36,255 bases of DNA. Origin: an uncultured Sulfolobales archaeon (GTDB taxonomy: Archaea > Thermoproteota > Thermoprotei_A > Sulfolobales > Acidilobaceae). The notes beneath the pieces were generated by a model. It had not been told where the DNA came from, searched no databases, and saw only the letters and a program-made list of their open reading frames with translations. The position numbers and the translations under genes were made by a program. The DNA is taken from contig CAKZTZ010000028.1 of assembly GCA_937921695.1 (NCBI GenBank), positions 1-36,255 of the forward strand. The letters run 5' to 3'. This document shows positions 1 to 7,943 of this stretch, piece by piece (position 1 is the stretch's first letter; every line of letters begins with the position of its first letter).

Positions 1-1024
1 TTTTTTCTCTAATTTTCTCTATTTTCTCTAGGAATTCTTTTGATTTTAGCTTGTTTATTATGGTGGTTCTTCTCTCCTTTCTTGTTTGTGCTTCTGCAAG
101 TATGTTTTTCTGCCATTCTTCTATGGGTTTGAATTCTTTTACTGGTGTTGTTTTCCCGTTTTTGCCTATGTGTACGAATGTGTAGTAGCTTGTTGTTGTG
201 TGTCTTGCTTCCCATGTTAGGGGGTTTCTTGCCAGCACTTTTACTGTGACCTCTACGCTTCTCGAGCCTACGTATGTGAGTGATGCGTGTGTTTCCACGA
301 TTTCGCCTACGTATATTGGCGCGTAGAAGTCTGTAGCGTCTACGGCTCCTGTGACTGTTATTCCTCCCGTGTATTTGGCTGCTACTATGCCTGCTATCTC
401 ATCTAGTATGCGCATGAGTTTGCCTGCGTGGAGGATGTTGTGGCTTATCGAGTCTTCCGGGTTGACTATCCTATAGCTTTTAATATAGTATTCTTCGATG
501 AGGGGCTTTGGGGGGTCCACTTGGCCTGTTTTAACTTTTCTCCCCTCTATCCTAGCCTTCCTCTCCTCCCTTCTCTTAATGGCTGCTTCCACGAGTTCCT
601 CCTCAAATTCCTCCCTGGGCTTTATGCACGCGCCCACAGGCTTTGGTTTCAGCTTCTCGTCCACCGCTACCATTGTGAGTGATGAGTATGTAGATAGGTT
701 GCGGGCTCCGCTTAGCGGGTCTTCTGTTTCGACTAAGACTGATATTTCCATGCTGCTCCTCCCAATATACTCAACCCAGCTTGTTATTGAAACTAGGCTG
801 CCAACCCTCACAGGGGCCACGAAGACCATGTCCTCCATGCACGCTACCACACTATAGCTTCTGGAGACCCTCATAGCCTGTAGTGTCGCCGCATCTATTA
901 TCCACTCCAGCATATAGCCCCCATGCATTATACCTAGGGGGTTGGAGTGTCCCGGGTTAACCTGCCTCACTACCTGGAGCGCCGTATCTGGGGGTGAAAG
1001 GGTTCTAGAGCATTCTTCACTCAT
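1..1024 (-). CDS. Acyl-CoA thioesterase, two hotdog (4HBT) domains, 3' end cut by window edge
   Basis: Predicted to hydrolyse acyl-CoA thioesters in the cytoplasm. The frame is open from an ATG at 1022-1024 to position 2 with no stop, so the C-terminus lies outside the window. The protein has two hotdog halves. The first, around residues 20-125, carries the start-of-helix signature NPLGIMHGGYMLEWI. The second, around residues 200-300, carries SHNILHAGKLMRILDEIAG. A charged linker rich in K/R/E joins them, and a charged C-terminal helix follows. This tandem layout matches the BACH/ACOT7-like thioesterase family. The start overlaps the uL15 stop by 8 nt, so it is probably translated from the tail of the ribosomal operon. 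The physiological substrate cannot be read from sequence. The 3' part is strongly A/C-rich at third codon positions, unlike the operon's 5' end. Confidence 0.85.
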   Translation of the reverse strand, partial: MSEECSRTLSPPDTALQVVRQVNPGHSNPLGIMHGGYMLEWIIDAATLQAMRVSRSYSVVACMEDMVFVAPVRVGSLVSITSWVEYIGRSSMEISVLVETEDPLSGARNLSTYSSLTMVAVDEKLKPKPVGACIKPREEFEEELVEAAIKRREERKARIEGRKVKTGQVDPPKPLIEEYYIKSYRIVNPEDSISHNILHAGKLMRILDEIAGIVAAKYTGGITVTGAVDATDFYAPIYVGEIVETHASLTYVGSRSVEVTVKVLARNPLTWEARHTTTSYYTFVHIGKNGKTTPVKEFKPIEEWQKNILAEAQTRKERRTTIINKLKSKEFLEKIEKIREK

Positions 1025-1490
1025 GTTCTGGCTCTCCCGCTCTCGCTAGTAGGAGTACTTTACCGCCGGCCTCCTCGATCTTCCTTATTGCTGACTCGCT
1101 AGCTTCAGCTACTATTACCTTCACTGGAACACTAATCCTCCCCTCTCCTAGGAGCTTGTGCACCCCCTCAGATGCTAGATCTACCACTATCATGTTATCC
1201 TCTACCGTAGCCTTACCCTGGCTTTTAAGTTTTTCAATTATCTCCGCTAGGTCTCCCACGTTTACCGCTTTCACTTCGCGCCCTACTGTAGACCTTCTAG
1301 GGGTGAACCCTCTCTTACCATACCAGTCTGGGGCATATTTTATAGTCCAGGTCCACTTGTGTTTCCCGAGCCCTGCAGCCCCGGTGCCTCCGCGGGATCC
1401 TGATTTCCTGTGCTGGCCTATACTACCCCACCCCATAGTTCTAGTCCTGCCCCTTAACTTCCTAGTTTTACTCTTTTTCCTAACAACCAT
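1017..1490 (-). CDS. rpl15: Large ribosomal subunit protein uL15
   Basis: Component of the 50S subunit that binds 23S rRNA. The N-terminus is the basic, glycine-rich uL15 extension (residues about 3-45, with GRTRTMGWGSIGQHRKSGSRGG), followed by the globular domain ending in VLLLARAGEPEHE. Its 157 residues are slightly long for archaeal uL15 but normal in layout. The ATG at 1488-1490 has a GGTGG Shine-Dalgarno a few bases upstream, between the uL30 stop and the start. In most archaea uL15 is followed directly by secY. Here it is followed by a thioesterase gene, and secY lies about 28 kb away on the other strand. Confidence 0.97.
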   Translation of the reverse strand: MVVRKKSKTRKLRGRTRTMGWGSIGQHRKSGSRGGTGAAGLGKHKWTWTIKYAPDWYGKRGFTPRRSTVGREVKAVNVGDLAEIIEKLKSQGKATVEDNMIVVDLASEGVHKLLGEGRISVPVKVIVAEASESAIRKIEEAGGKVLLLARAGEPEHE

Positions 1491-1502
1491 TTACGCCACC
1501 CT

Positions 1503-1982
1503 TTAGATCATAGATTTTAGGAGCTCGTTAATATTGCTACCCCTATAACCTAGCTCTCCTCCCTGGCTGTAGGCTTTCCTAGTAGACCCTTTAAACCCCC
1601 CTTTAGGCGGGTGGAGCCTGAAGAAAGGCTTGACACCGAGGCTTTCAAGCTTATGATAATGTATATCCCCAGATAATAGTTTGCCTGCAAACTCTTCAAA
1701 ACCGTTTAAGCCTAGCTTCTCCCTGACCCAGCTTTCTGTTAAAGGCTTCCCCCCGGCGAGCCTGCCCCTCCTCCTTAAAAGCTCTACTAGTGTTTCCCTA
1801 TCAACTTCACCCCAAGTAGCCCAACTAGCTATAGACTCTAGCATGCCCCTTATCCCGGGGAGGGAGCTATGATAGACTACTGCTGCAAACCTCCTCCTAA
1901 GCCTTAGGATGTTTAAAGCGTGCTCAACATCTGGCGGAACATCTACAGTTCCTCTAACCCTAACTATAGCGTATAAAGCCAA
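1503..1982 (-). CDS. rpl30: Large ribosomal subunit protein uL30
   Basis: 50S ribosomal protein of the archaeal/eukaryal L7-L30 type. It begins MALYAIVRVRGTVDVPPDVEH and ends with the long archaeal C-terminal extension containing HPPKGGFKGSTRKAYSQGGELG. At 159 residues it has the archaeal length, about 100 residues longer than bacterial L30. The start is TTG at 1980-1982, with an AGGTGA Shine-Dalgarno inside the short gap after the uS5 stop at 1990. It is in an operon between uS5 and uL15, spaced 7 and 12 nt. Confidence 0.97.
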   Translation of the reverse strand: MALYAIVRVRGTVDVPPDVEHALNILRLRRRFAAVVYHSSLPGIRGMLESIASWATWGEVDRETLVELLRRRGRLAGGKPLTESWVREKLGLNGFEEFAGKLLSGDIHYHKLESLGVKPFFRLHPPKGGFKGSTRKAYSQGGELGYRGSNINELLKSMI

Positions 1983-1989
1983 GCCAGGA

Positions 1990-2619
1990 TCACCTAGTCC
2001 AGTCCATTGAAGTCACTATGTCGTAAGTCGCTCTTAGAGCGTTGTAAGTTGCTTTAGCAAAATTATAAGTAGTCCTAGTTTCGCCTCTAGTATAAGACCA
2101 TACATCGCTTATCCCGGCGAGCCTCAAAACAGTCTTAGCCACATCACCCACTACGAGCCCGGTGCCTTTAGGGGCAGGCTTCAACACTACCTCCACACTA
2201 CCACTCTTACCCCTAACAGTGAAGGGGACACTGTGAGGCTCCCCGCACCCGCACTCCCAGCTGCCGCACCCTCTCCTAACAGGTATTATGTTCAGTTTAG
2301 CGTTAACTACAGCTTTCTCAACCGCGAACCTGAACTGCCTCGCTTTACCCTTACCTATTCCAACATAGCCGTCTTTATTCCCTATTATCACTATAGCCCT
2401 ATACCTTGTTATTCTACCTGCATCAGTCATTTTCTGAACTATACTCACATCTATAACCTCGTGCTCGAGACCGGGTAGTAGCATGTCTATTATCTCAGGC
2501 TCTAATATAGGGAGGTTCCTCCTGAAAATCTCATCTATACTCGTTATCTTACCTTCTTTAACGAGCCTCCCAACCCTAGTCCTCGGAGTCCACGTTTCCA
2601 AGCTAGGCGCCTCAGACAT
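1990..2619 (-). CDS. rps5: Small ribosomal subunit protein uS5
   Basis: 30S protein involved in decoding accuracy. It has the N-terminal S5 double-stranded-RNA-binding fold ([20 protein letters not shown]) and the C-terminal S5 domain ([37 protein letters not shown]). I place the start at the ATG at 2617-2619 ([10 protein letters not shown]), which begins one base beyond the uL18 stop. An upstream in-frame ATG at 2661 would need a 41-nt overlap with uL18 and adds an unlikely sequence. The protein is then 209 residues, typical for archaeal uS5. Confidence 0.96.
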   Translation of the reverse strand: MSEAPSLETWTPRTRVGRLVKEGKITSIDEIFRRNLPILEPEIIDMLLPGLEHEVIDVSIVQKMTDAGRITRYRAIVIIGNKDGYVGIGKGKARQFRFAVEKAVVNAKLNIIPVRRGCGSWECGCGEPHSVPFTVRGKSGSVEVVLKPAPKGTGLVVGDVAKTVLRLAGISDVWSYTRGETRTTYNFAKATYNALRATYDIVTSMDWTR

Positions 2620-2620
2620 T

Positions 2621-3247
2621 TTAAGCCGCCTCCACAAGCATACTCTTAACTCTAACCTCATACTCCCCTCTTATCTTAGATAAAACATGGCTGAAATGCA
2701 CGGGGAGATCCTCAGGCTTAAGCCCCCTAGCTAGATACTTTGAGAACTGCCTCTCGTAAAACTCCCTGTTAGACCCTGAAAGCTCCGAAGCCCACTTAGA
2801 CACGTGCTCGCATTTCAACCTATCCTCTGAGGGGAGCACTTCCTCCGAGTGCGGTATTTTCAAGCCTGAATCTAAAGCCCCTTTAAGAGCGGCGAAAACC
2901 CTACTACCTTTACTGGGAACGTTTAACCCTATGTCTAGAACAGCCTCCCTAACCCCCTTAGCGAGAGCCCTGTAGCCTGCTAGGAGCCCTGTAAGGTAGG
3001 CTGCACAAGTATTCTTACCCCCTCCGAGCCACCCGTAGAGTTTGCCGAGCTCCCTGCTATGAGCTGCAGCTATAACCCTGTCCCCCTCAACCCTAGCTTC
3101 AACAACCTGGACTATGATATAGTTTAAAGTCTTCCTAACTACGAGCCTAGGCTTCCCCGATTTAACTAGTTTAAGCCTCCTATAATAGTCTGTTTTACCC
3201 TCCCTACGCCTCCTCAAAGGCACCCTATACCTAGGGCCTCTAGCCAC
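2621..3247 (-). CDS. rpl18: Large ribosomal subunit protein uL18
   Basis: 5S rRNA-binding protein of the 50S central protuberance, of archaeal/eukaryal L5 type with the extended C-terminus. It begins [21 protein letters not shown], followed by the rRNA-binding core ([22 protein letters not shown]) and a C-terminal tail (EEVLPSEDR). I chose the GTG at 3245-3247 because a GGGTGG Shine-Dalgarno ends 5 nt before it and homologues begin M-A-x-G-P. An upstream GTG at 3254-3256 lies inside that SD. The start overlaps the eL19 stop by 8 nt, consistent with translational coupling. Confidence 0.96.
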   Translation of the reverse strand: MARGPRYRVPLRRRREGKTDYYRRLKLVKSGKPRLVVRKTLNYIIVQVVEARVEGDRVIAAAHSRELGKLYGWLGGGKNTCAAYLTGLLAGYRALAKGVREAVLDIGLNVPSKGSRVFAALKGALDSGLKIPHSEEVLPSEDRLKCEHVSKWASELSGSNREFYERQFSKYLARGLKPEDLPVHFSHVLSKIRGEYEVRVKSMLVEAA

Positions 3248-3710
3248 TTTGCCCACCCTTAACTAAGCCAGACTCTACAAGGTATGATTTGAGTGTGGAA
3301 ACGCTCTTAAAAGCCCCGCCTTTAGCCATCCTATATAGCCTCCTATAAGTCCTCCTATCTATAACTCCATGATCCCTCAGCCATTTTAGAGTCCTCCTGA
3401 TTTTCCTAACCCTCCCCATCCAAACTTCCTTACTATCTTCCCTAGCAGTTGAGACCCCCTTCCTCTTCCCGTGACCCCTACGTTTACCCTCTCTCCTAGC
3501 CTTCCTCCTCTCAAGCCACCTAGTGTGGGAGTTGCTCTTCTCAGGCTTAACTTTTATGAGACCTTTCTCGATAAGCCTCCTAACATCATCCCTTGTTACC
3601 GCCTGGCTTATCTCCTCCTCGCTATCAGGGCTGGGGCTTATCCACACCCTACTCTCCCCCACACCCAGGATCTCGGCTGCAAGCCTCCTCTGCAAACTAT
3701 AGTCCGGCAT
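3240..3710 (-). CDS. rpl19e: Large ribosomal subunit protein eL19
   Basis: Archaeal/eukaryal-specific 50S protein that helps form bridges with the 30S subunit. It starts [23 protein letters not shown], continues through the signature [13 protein letters not shown] and the highly basic [11 protein letters not shown] segment, and ends in a helical C-terminus. It has 156 residues, the family's normal length. It sits between eL32 (2-nt gap) and uL18 (overlap). Confidence 0.97.
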   Translation of the reverse strand: MPDYSLQRRLAAEILGVGESRVWISPSPDSEEEISQAVTRDDVRRLIEKGLIKVKPEKSNSHTRWLERRKARREGKRRGHGKRKGVSTAREDSKEVWMGRVRKIRRTLKWLRDHGVIDRRTYRRLYRMAKGGAFKSVSTLKSYLVESGLVKGGQSG

Positions 3711-3712
3711 GC

Positions 3713-4096
3713 CTAGCCCACCACCCTGAACCCTCTCTCTTCCGCCGCCTTAACAATCTCAACCCTCTTCCTAAGGCCTACAGTTGAAGCGACATAAACA
3801 ATGTGTTTTCCAGGGTCTAGCCCCTCAAGATCCCTGAGGCTCCTCACAACAACAGGCTTGAGCCCGCTCGGGTGCAACCCCCTTAGATACCTTGGAGTCC
3901 TATAGCCTATTTTAACCCTCGGCGGGTATCCTTTAACTTCCAGCCTCATCTTACTATCAATCCCCTTAGGCCTCCTCCAGCTATCCCTCCTCTCTAGCTT
4001 CCAGAACTCCCAGGAGAGGTATCTCATGAACCTAGGCTTCCGCTTACCCTTTAGAGCCTCCCTCAGCCTCCTCCTCTCTTTGAGTACCTCGGACAT
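3713..4096 (-). CDS. rpl32e: Large ribosomal subunit protein eL32
   Basis: 50S protein found in archaea and eukaryotes. Family signatures are PRFMRYLSWEFWKLERRDSWRRPKGIDSKMR (residues about 21-51) and the conserved VKIGYRTPRYLRGLHPSG. Its 127 residues match the compact archaeal form without a long N-terminal extension. The ATG at 4094-4096 follows the uL6 stop with a 1-nt gap, so it is translated as part of the same operon. Confidence 0.97.
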   Translation of the reverse strand: MSEVLKERRRLREALKGKRKPRFMRYLSWEFWKLERRDSWRRPKGIDSKMRLEVKGYPPRVKIGYRTPRYLRGLHPSGLKPVVVRSLRDLEGLDPGKHIVYVASTVGLRKRVEIVKAAEERGFRVVG

Positions 4097-4097
4097 G

Positions 4098-4643
4098 CTA
4101 CATTACCTCCCTAGAGTAGATGTATATGCCGTCCATGTACTTCCTCCTATCCCTACCCTTAACTCTAGTGGCCGTCTCAATATCGGCCGCTGTTTGACCC
4201 ACAAGCTCTATATCTGAGCCTTCAACTATAATGTCTTGACCCGACACTGTAACTTTAACCCCAGGCGGGATCTCCACGTACCTCACACTTTTCTCCCCAA
4301 GGAAGTTTGTTATGGCGAGCCTTCCCTTATCCAGTTTAACGTTTATAGGGTAGTGCACGTAGATAACTTTAAGCTTATACCTAAACCCCCTCGTAACCCC
4401 CACGATCATATTCTCGACGTGAGACGCTATAGAACCCACTAGGGCGAGCTCCCTAGACTTGGGGAAATAAGCCTCAACAATAACATTACCCTCCTCAACC
4501 CTAATGTTGACACCGCGGGCGAAAGAGAAATCACGCTCCACAACACCCCGGGGCCCCTTAACCCTAACTTTTAACCCTTCAACCTCCACACTGACGCCTT
4601 CAGGCACTTTGACAGACCTGCTAGTGTAGACCTCCCTAGGCAC
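4098..4643 (-). CDS. rpl6: Large ribosomal subunit protein uL6
   Basis: 50S protein near the factor-binding site. It contains two uL6 beta/alpha repeats, with the conserved VKGPRGVVERDFSF segment near residue 30 and the second-domain signature near VSGQDIIVEGSDIELVGQTAADIE. I placed the start at GTG 4641-4643 (MPREVYTSRS), because an AGGTGGA Shine-Dalgarno lies 5 nt upstream. The longer GTG at 4650-4652 falls within that SD. It is the first gene of this operon: the gene upstream is a divergent PfpI, so the usual uS14 and uS8 partners are missing here. Confidence 0.95.
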   Translation of the reverse strand: MPREVYTSRSVKVPEGVSVEVEGLKVRVKGPRGVVERDFSFARGVNIRVEEGNVIVEAYFPKSRELALVGSIASHVENMIVGVTRGFRYKLKVIYVHYPINVKLDKGRLAITNFLGEKSVRYVEIPPGVKVTVSGQDIIVEGSDIELVGQTAADIETATRVKGRDRRKYMDGIYIYSREVM

Positions 4644-4677
4644 TAAATCCACCTAATGCTTGAGACTGTAAACTTAA

Positions 4678-4687
4678 CCTTAAATAC
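4678..4687 (-). promoter_or_regulatory. TATA box for the uL6 ribosomal operon
   Basis: On the minus strand this reads GTATTTAAGG, about 35-44 nt before the uL6 GTG. A start of transcription about 25 nt downstream would leave a leader of roughly 14 nt containing the AGGTGGA Shine-Dalgarno. The promoter is inferred from sequence and spacing only. Confidence 0.5.
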
Positions 4688-4741
4688 GATAAATAAAATC
4701 CTACCGTAACCAGTTCGCAGAAGCCCTAGAACTGCGAGCAG

Positions 4742-4750
4742 ATTTTTAAA
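4742..4750 (+). promoter_or_regulatory. TATA box for the PfpI-family gene
   Basis: The sequence ATTTTTAAA lies about 43-51 nt upstream of the TTG start at 4793 in the divergent intergenic region shared with the uL6 operon. A GGGTG Shine-Dalgarno lies at 4781-4785. Confidence 0.45.
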
Positions 4751-4792
4751 CTCCCAGGCTCCTATTATGATGTTGAAGTAGGGTGCCCGGCC

Positions 4793-5371
4793 TTGCATCA
4801 CGTTAAAATCCTCATAATAGGTGGTGACGCTGCAGAAGATCTCGAAATATTCTACCCATACTTCAGGCTCAAAGAAGAAGGATGGAGGGTTGACGTGGCA
4901 GCCCCCACAAAGAAACCCTTAAGAACTGTAGTTCACGATTTCGAAGAGGGCTGGGAAACATATACTGAGAAGCCCGGCCACAGGTTCCCATGGGTTACTA
5001 AGACTCTAGCGGAAGTTAATCCCGACGATTACGATGGCCTCGTAATACCCGGGGGTAGGATGCCTGAATATGTGAGGGTGAATGCTGAGGAAGATGTAAA
5101 GAGGATAGTTACGAAGTTCTTCCAGGATAATAAGCCTGTAGCAGCCATATGCCATGGCCCGCAGATACTGGCTGCCTTCAACCTACTTAAAGGTAGGAAA
5201 GTAACTACATATATCGCTGTTAAGCCTGAAGCTGTAAACGCCGGGGCTATATGGGTTGATGAGGAGGTTGTAGTTGACGGTAACCTTGTAACTTCTAGAG
5301 CTTGGCCAGACAACCCTGCGTGGATGAGGGAGTTCATTAAGCTTGTAAAGGAGAGGGTTAAGACAGCTTAG
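4793..5371 (+). CDS. PfpI/DJ-1 family protein (class I glutamine amidotransferase-like)
   Basis: Member of the ThiJ/DJ-1/PfpI superfamily, variously described as intracellular protease, chaperone or protein/nucleotide deglycase. It is 192 residues, a single domain. The nucleophile elbow AAICHGPQ puts the cysteine at residue 120 followed by histidine. The conserved acidic region GGDAAEDLEIFYPY (residues 10-23) and the DYDGLVIPGGR strand-loop (79-89) are intact, so it should be active. The start is TTG with a GGGTG Shine-Dalgarno. It is single and divergent from the ribosomal operon. Its stop overlaps the end of the convergent thiDN gene by 4 bp. It begins A/C-rich and ends T/G-rich at third positions, the reverse of most neighbours. 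Confidence 0.9.
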   Translation: MHHVKILIIGGDAAEDLEIFYPYFRLKEEGWRVDVAAPTKKPLRTVVHDFEEGWETYTEKPGHRFPWVTKTLAEVNPDDYDGLVIPGGRMPEYVRVNAEEDVKRIVTKFFQDNKPVAAICHGPQILAAFNLLKGRKVTTYIAVKPEAVNAGAIWVDEEVVVDGNLVTSRAWPDNPAWMREFIKLVKERVKTA

Positions 5372-6747
5372 AGCCTGCCCAGTTCAAAACCTATTTTAAC
5401 TGTTTTTTCAACTACTTCCCTAGCGTTTCTCCCATATATTTTTGTTATAGGCTCTTTCCCGTGGGCGCCATAGTCATATATGACATCTGGCACTACGCCC
5501 CCAGCTCTCTCTATAGCCACTCTCACCCCCCATGGTATTGTCGCCCCCTCAGCCCTCCTGACTTCCTCAGGCTCCTCCCTCCTATCATAGTAGCTCCACG
5601 TGTAGCCAAGCCTCTCTACGGCTTCCCTCACTTCACCATCATATTTAATGTTTATCGCCGACCTCATTTCAGGGTCGAACTCCATAGCTGTTAGGACAGC
5701 CCTAGCCATGTGGCTTGAAGCTCCGAACTCAGGCTTCCCCGGTATTGTTATCATGTCTTTAAACCTCCCTATTCTCCCAGGTATCCCAGCCACATCCAGG
5801 GGGGTTCTAGCGTATGGCTTCGGGAGGGCCATGACTATGTTTGTTTGAACTTCAGGTATAAGCTTAGCTACCACCCTAGAATTGTTCTTGAGTATTTCAA
5901 TGGCCCCTTCAAGCTCCAAGAGCACATTATATCTTTCAGCTGGTATAGCAGTCCAAGCTACAGGGTTCACAGGGCCGTGGCCCCCTCCAAGTTCAAGCCC
6001 ATAATCTACAGCCATAGTTATAAACTGCTTGGCTACCCTAACAGCTTCAACAACACCCCTCCCCTTAGCGAGCCCGGCAGCTATAGCTGCTGAGAAAGCA
6101 CACCCCGTCCCATGGTCTGTCTTCTTATGCAACCTAGGGGCTTTAAACTCGTAGAATTCACCCTTATAATAGAGGATGTCCACAGACTCTCGACCTTCAA
6201 TGTGGCCGCCTTTAACTATTGAAGCCCCAGCTCCCAACTCCTCAACTATAACCTTAGCAGCCTCCCTAGCATCGCTTAAAGTCCTAATAGTGAGCCCTGA
6301 GAGCCTTTCAGCCTCCATCCTGTTAGGTGTTATAACAGTAGCCCTAGGAACCATCTCCCTTATGAGAGCATCAATAGAATCCTCCCTAAGGAGGGGGGCT
6401 CCACTCTTAGCTATCATAACAGGGTCAACAACCAGGGGGAACCCATACTTATCCACAGTCTTAGCTACAACCCTTATTATACTACTATTGCTGAGCATGC
6501 CAGTCTTAGCAGAGTCAACACCTATATCGTCAGCCACAGCCTCTATCTGAGCGGCAACAACCTCAGGAGGTATATCGTGAATAGCCCTAACTTCCCTAGT
6601 ATTCTGGGCGGTAATACTTGTGATTGCCGACATCCCGTGAACCCCCATGACGGCGAAAGTCTTCAAATCAGCCTGGATGCCCGCGCCCCCACCGCTATCA
6701 CTACCAGCTATAGTGAGAGCTGTAGGCATAGGTTTCCTATGTTTCAA
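5368..6747 (-). CDS. thiDN: Bifunctional HMP/HMP-P kinase ThiD fused to thiamine-phosphate synthase ThiN
   Basis: Makes HMP-pyrophosphate and joins it to the thiazole phosphate to give thiamine phosphate. The N-terminal half (about residues 1-260) is a ribokinase-fold Thi[21 protein letters not shown] near residue 11, [20 protein letters not shown], and the anion hole with catalytic aspartate in [15 protein letters not shown]. The C-terminal half (about 275-459) is ThiN, with [15 protein letters not shown] and [29 protein letters not shown]. ThiN replaces bacterial ThiE in many archaea, and the fusion is common. The start is TTG with a GGTG Shine-Dalgarno. An ATG six codons later would also leave the kinase intact. 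Confidence 0.95.
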   Translation of the reverse strand: MKHRKPMPTALTIAGSDSGGGAGIQADLKTFAVMGVHGMSAITSITAQNTREVRAIHDIPPEVVAAQIEAVADDIGVDSAKTGMLSNSSIIRVVAKTVDKYGFPLVVDPVMIAKSGAPLLREDSIDALIREMVPRATVITPNRMEAERLSGLTIRTLSDAREAAKVIVEELGAGASIVKGGHIEGRESVDILYYKGEFYEFKAPRLHKKTDHGTGCAFSAAIAAGLAKGRGVVEAVRVAKQFITMAVDYGLELGGGHGPVNPVAWTAIPAERYNVLLELEGAIEILKNNSRVVAKLIPEVQTNIVMALPKPYARTPLDVAGIPGRIGRFKDMITIPGKPEFGASSHMARAVLTAMEFDPEMRSAINIKYDGEVREAVERLGYTWSYYDRREEPEEVRRAEGATIPWGVRVAIERAGGVVPDVIYDYGAHGKEPITKIYGRNAREVVEKTVKIGFELGRL

Positions 6748-6850
6748 CTTCTCACACCTTCCCCTCTAACGTTTAACTATGTTAATAAATCAATTGATAA
6801 CCCTGTTATAACGTTTCTTACCAGCTTAAGCGGAAAATAAGTAGGACGAG

Positions 6851-7876
6851 TTATGGCATAGTGTCCGGGTCATAATCATCATATTCTCCTATAGTGTCCG
6901 GCTCCGGGGTCTTAAGCCCTAGGGGGCATCCTTTACCTAATCTTATAGGTTCGGGGATGGAGCTTAGGAGGATTACCCTGCTAGCTCTACTCTCACCTAT
7001 TAACGGGTATCCCGTGTATTCTGAGAGTTTAAAGCCCACGCTCTTCACATACTCGTGCTCCGCCATGTTATCCTTGAACAGCCTATACCTGCTCGAGCCC
7101 AGCCACATATAGGATTTAACCTCTATATAGGTAGGTTTAGCTATTTCTATGAGCTTGGCGAAACCCCTCAAAGCTTCATCACTATCGTTAAACCCTTTAA
7201 CAAGAGTTATCCTGATAACTGTTGGGCTTGTGAAACTAGGCATCAACTCTAGGGTTTCAAGAGTAAGCTCCCACGCCCTAGGAACTAGGGGGCGCGTGAA
7301 ATAATCGTAGCTCTTCTTATCCCAAGCTTCGAGGCTAACATATAGCTGGCTCGGCTCCTCGTCCATGTTCGCGAGAACGTCGGGCCTAACACCTCTAGTG
7401 ACTAGGAACGTTGTCATGCCCCTCCTGTGGACTTCCTTTATAAGCTCGGAGAGTAGGGGGTATAGGGTGGGCTCTCCCGTTAAGCTTAGGGTTAAATGGG
7501 CTGGGTTCAAAGCCTCCTCTATGAGCTTGGGGTCTACTTTAGGGTGCCCTTTATACCCGCTCATAAGCCTCCTATGAGCTTTTATCAGCTCGTCGACAAG
7601 AATCTTAGGGTCGTCGTAGAATGGCATTTTAGTCTCATCCATGTCTACGCCCAAGTCTTGAGGCCTTATCCTCCAACAGTGCATGCAGGCGTTCCAGCAC
7701 CAGAAAGCTGAAGGGCTCATCTGTATATCCCTATGGCTCTCTATCCCGTAGAACTTACACTTATAACAGTGTCTCCCGTCAACCATAGCCCTATGAGTCC
7801 AATAGCATTTCTTAACAACAGTATGCCTCCCAACGAAATGATACTTCTGCTTAACCATCCTATCCACTAAGGGCAT
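6851..7876 (-). CDS. taw1: S-adenosylmethionine-dependent 4-demethylwyosine synthase Taw1 (N-terminus uncertain)
   Basis: Radical SAM enzyme that converts N1-methylguanosine-37 of tRNA-Phe to 4-demethylwyosine using pyruvate. The radical-SAM cluster motif CWNACMHC (C-x3-C-x2-C) follows QMSPSAFW. A second set of cysteines (KKCYWTHR, GRHCYKCKFYG) precedes it, as expected for the two-cluster Taw1/TYW1 family. SLTGEPTLYP and the ESRASRV region are also typical. The first in-frame ATG is at 7874-7876. However, the frame remains open upstream and reads like family sequence (LLSEGIPEKW) back to a strong GGAGGAGG Shine-Dalgarno whose own ATG (7912-7914) is in another frame. The true N-terminus is therefore probably a little longer or affected by an indel. 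Confidence 0.93.
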   Translation of the reverse strand: MPLVDRMVKQKYHFVGRHTVVKKCYWTHRAMVDGRHCYKCKFYGIESHRDIQMSPSAFWCWNACMHCWRIRPQDLGVDMDETKMPFYDDPKILVDELIKAHRRLMSGYKGHPKVDPKLIEEALNPAHLTLSLTGEPTLYPLLSELIKEVHRRGMTTFLVTRGVRPDVLANMDEEPSQLYVSLEAWDKKSYDYFTRPLVPRAWELTLETLELMPSFTSPTVIRITLVKGFNDSDEALRGFAKLIEIAKPTYIEVKSYMWLGSSRYRLFKDNMAEHEYVKSVGFKLSEYTGYPLIGESRASRVILLSSIPEPIRLGKGCPLGLKTPEPDTIGEYDDYDPDTMP

Positions 7877-7914
7877 CCACTTCTCAGGAATGCCCTCAGA
7901 TAGTAAAGTGACAT
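7867..7914 (-). other. Short out-of-frame ORF after a strong SD, overlapping the taw1 start
   Basis: An ATG directly after AGGAGGAGG opens a 15-residue frame (MSLYYLRAFLRSGCP) that stops two codons into the annotated taw1. One extra T in the TTT run of ACTTTACT would fuse it to the upstream taw1 frame as MSLLLSEGIPEKW. It is best read as the original taw1 start disrupted by a one-base deletion, a sequence error or a frameshift site, rather than as a true leader peptide. Confidence 0.4.
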
Positions 7915-7943
7915 GCCTCCTCCTAGCCAGTATTACCCCCTAT

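Noticed and set aside
9-215. Minus-strand frame of 68 codons at the left end
   Set aside because: It is an alternative frame of the thioesterase, whose hotdog domain reads through the same bases.
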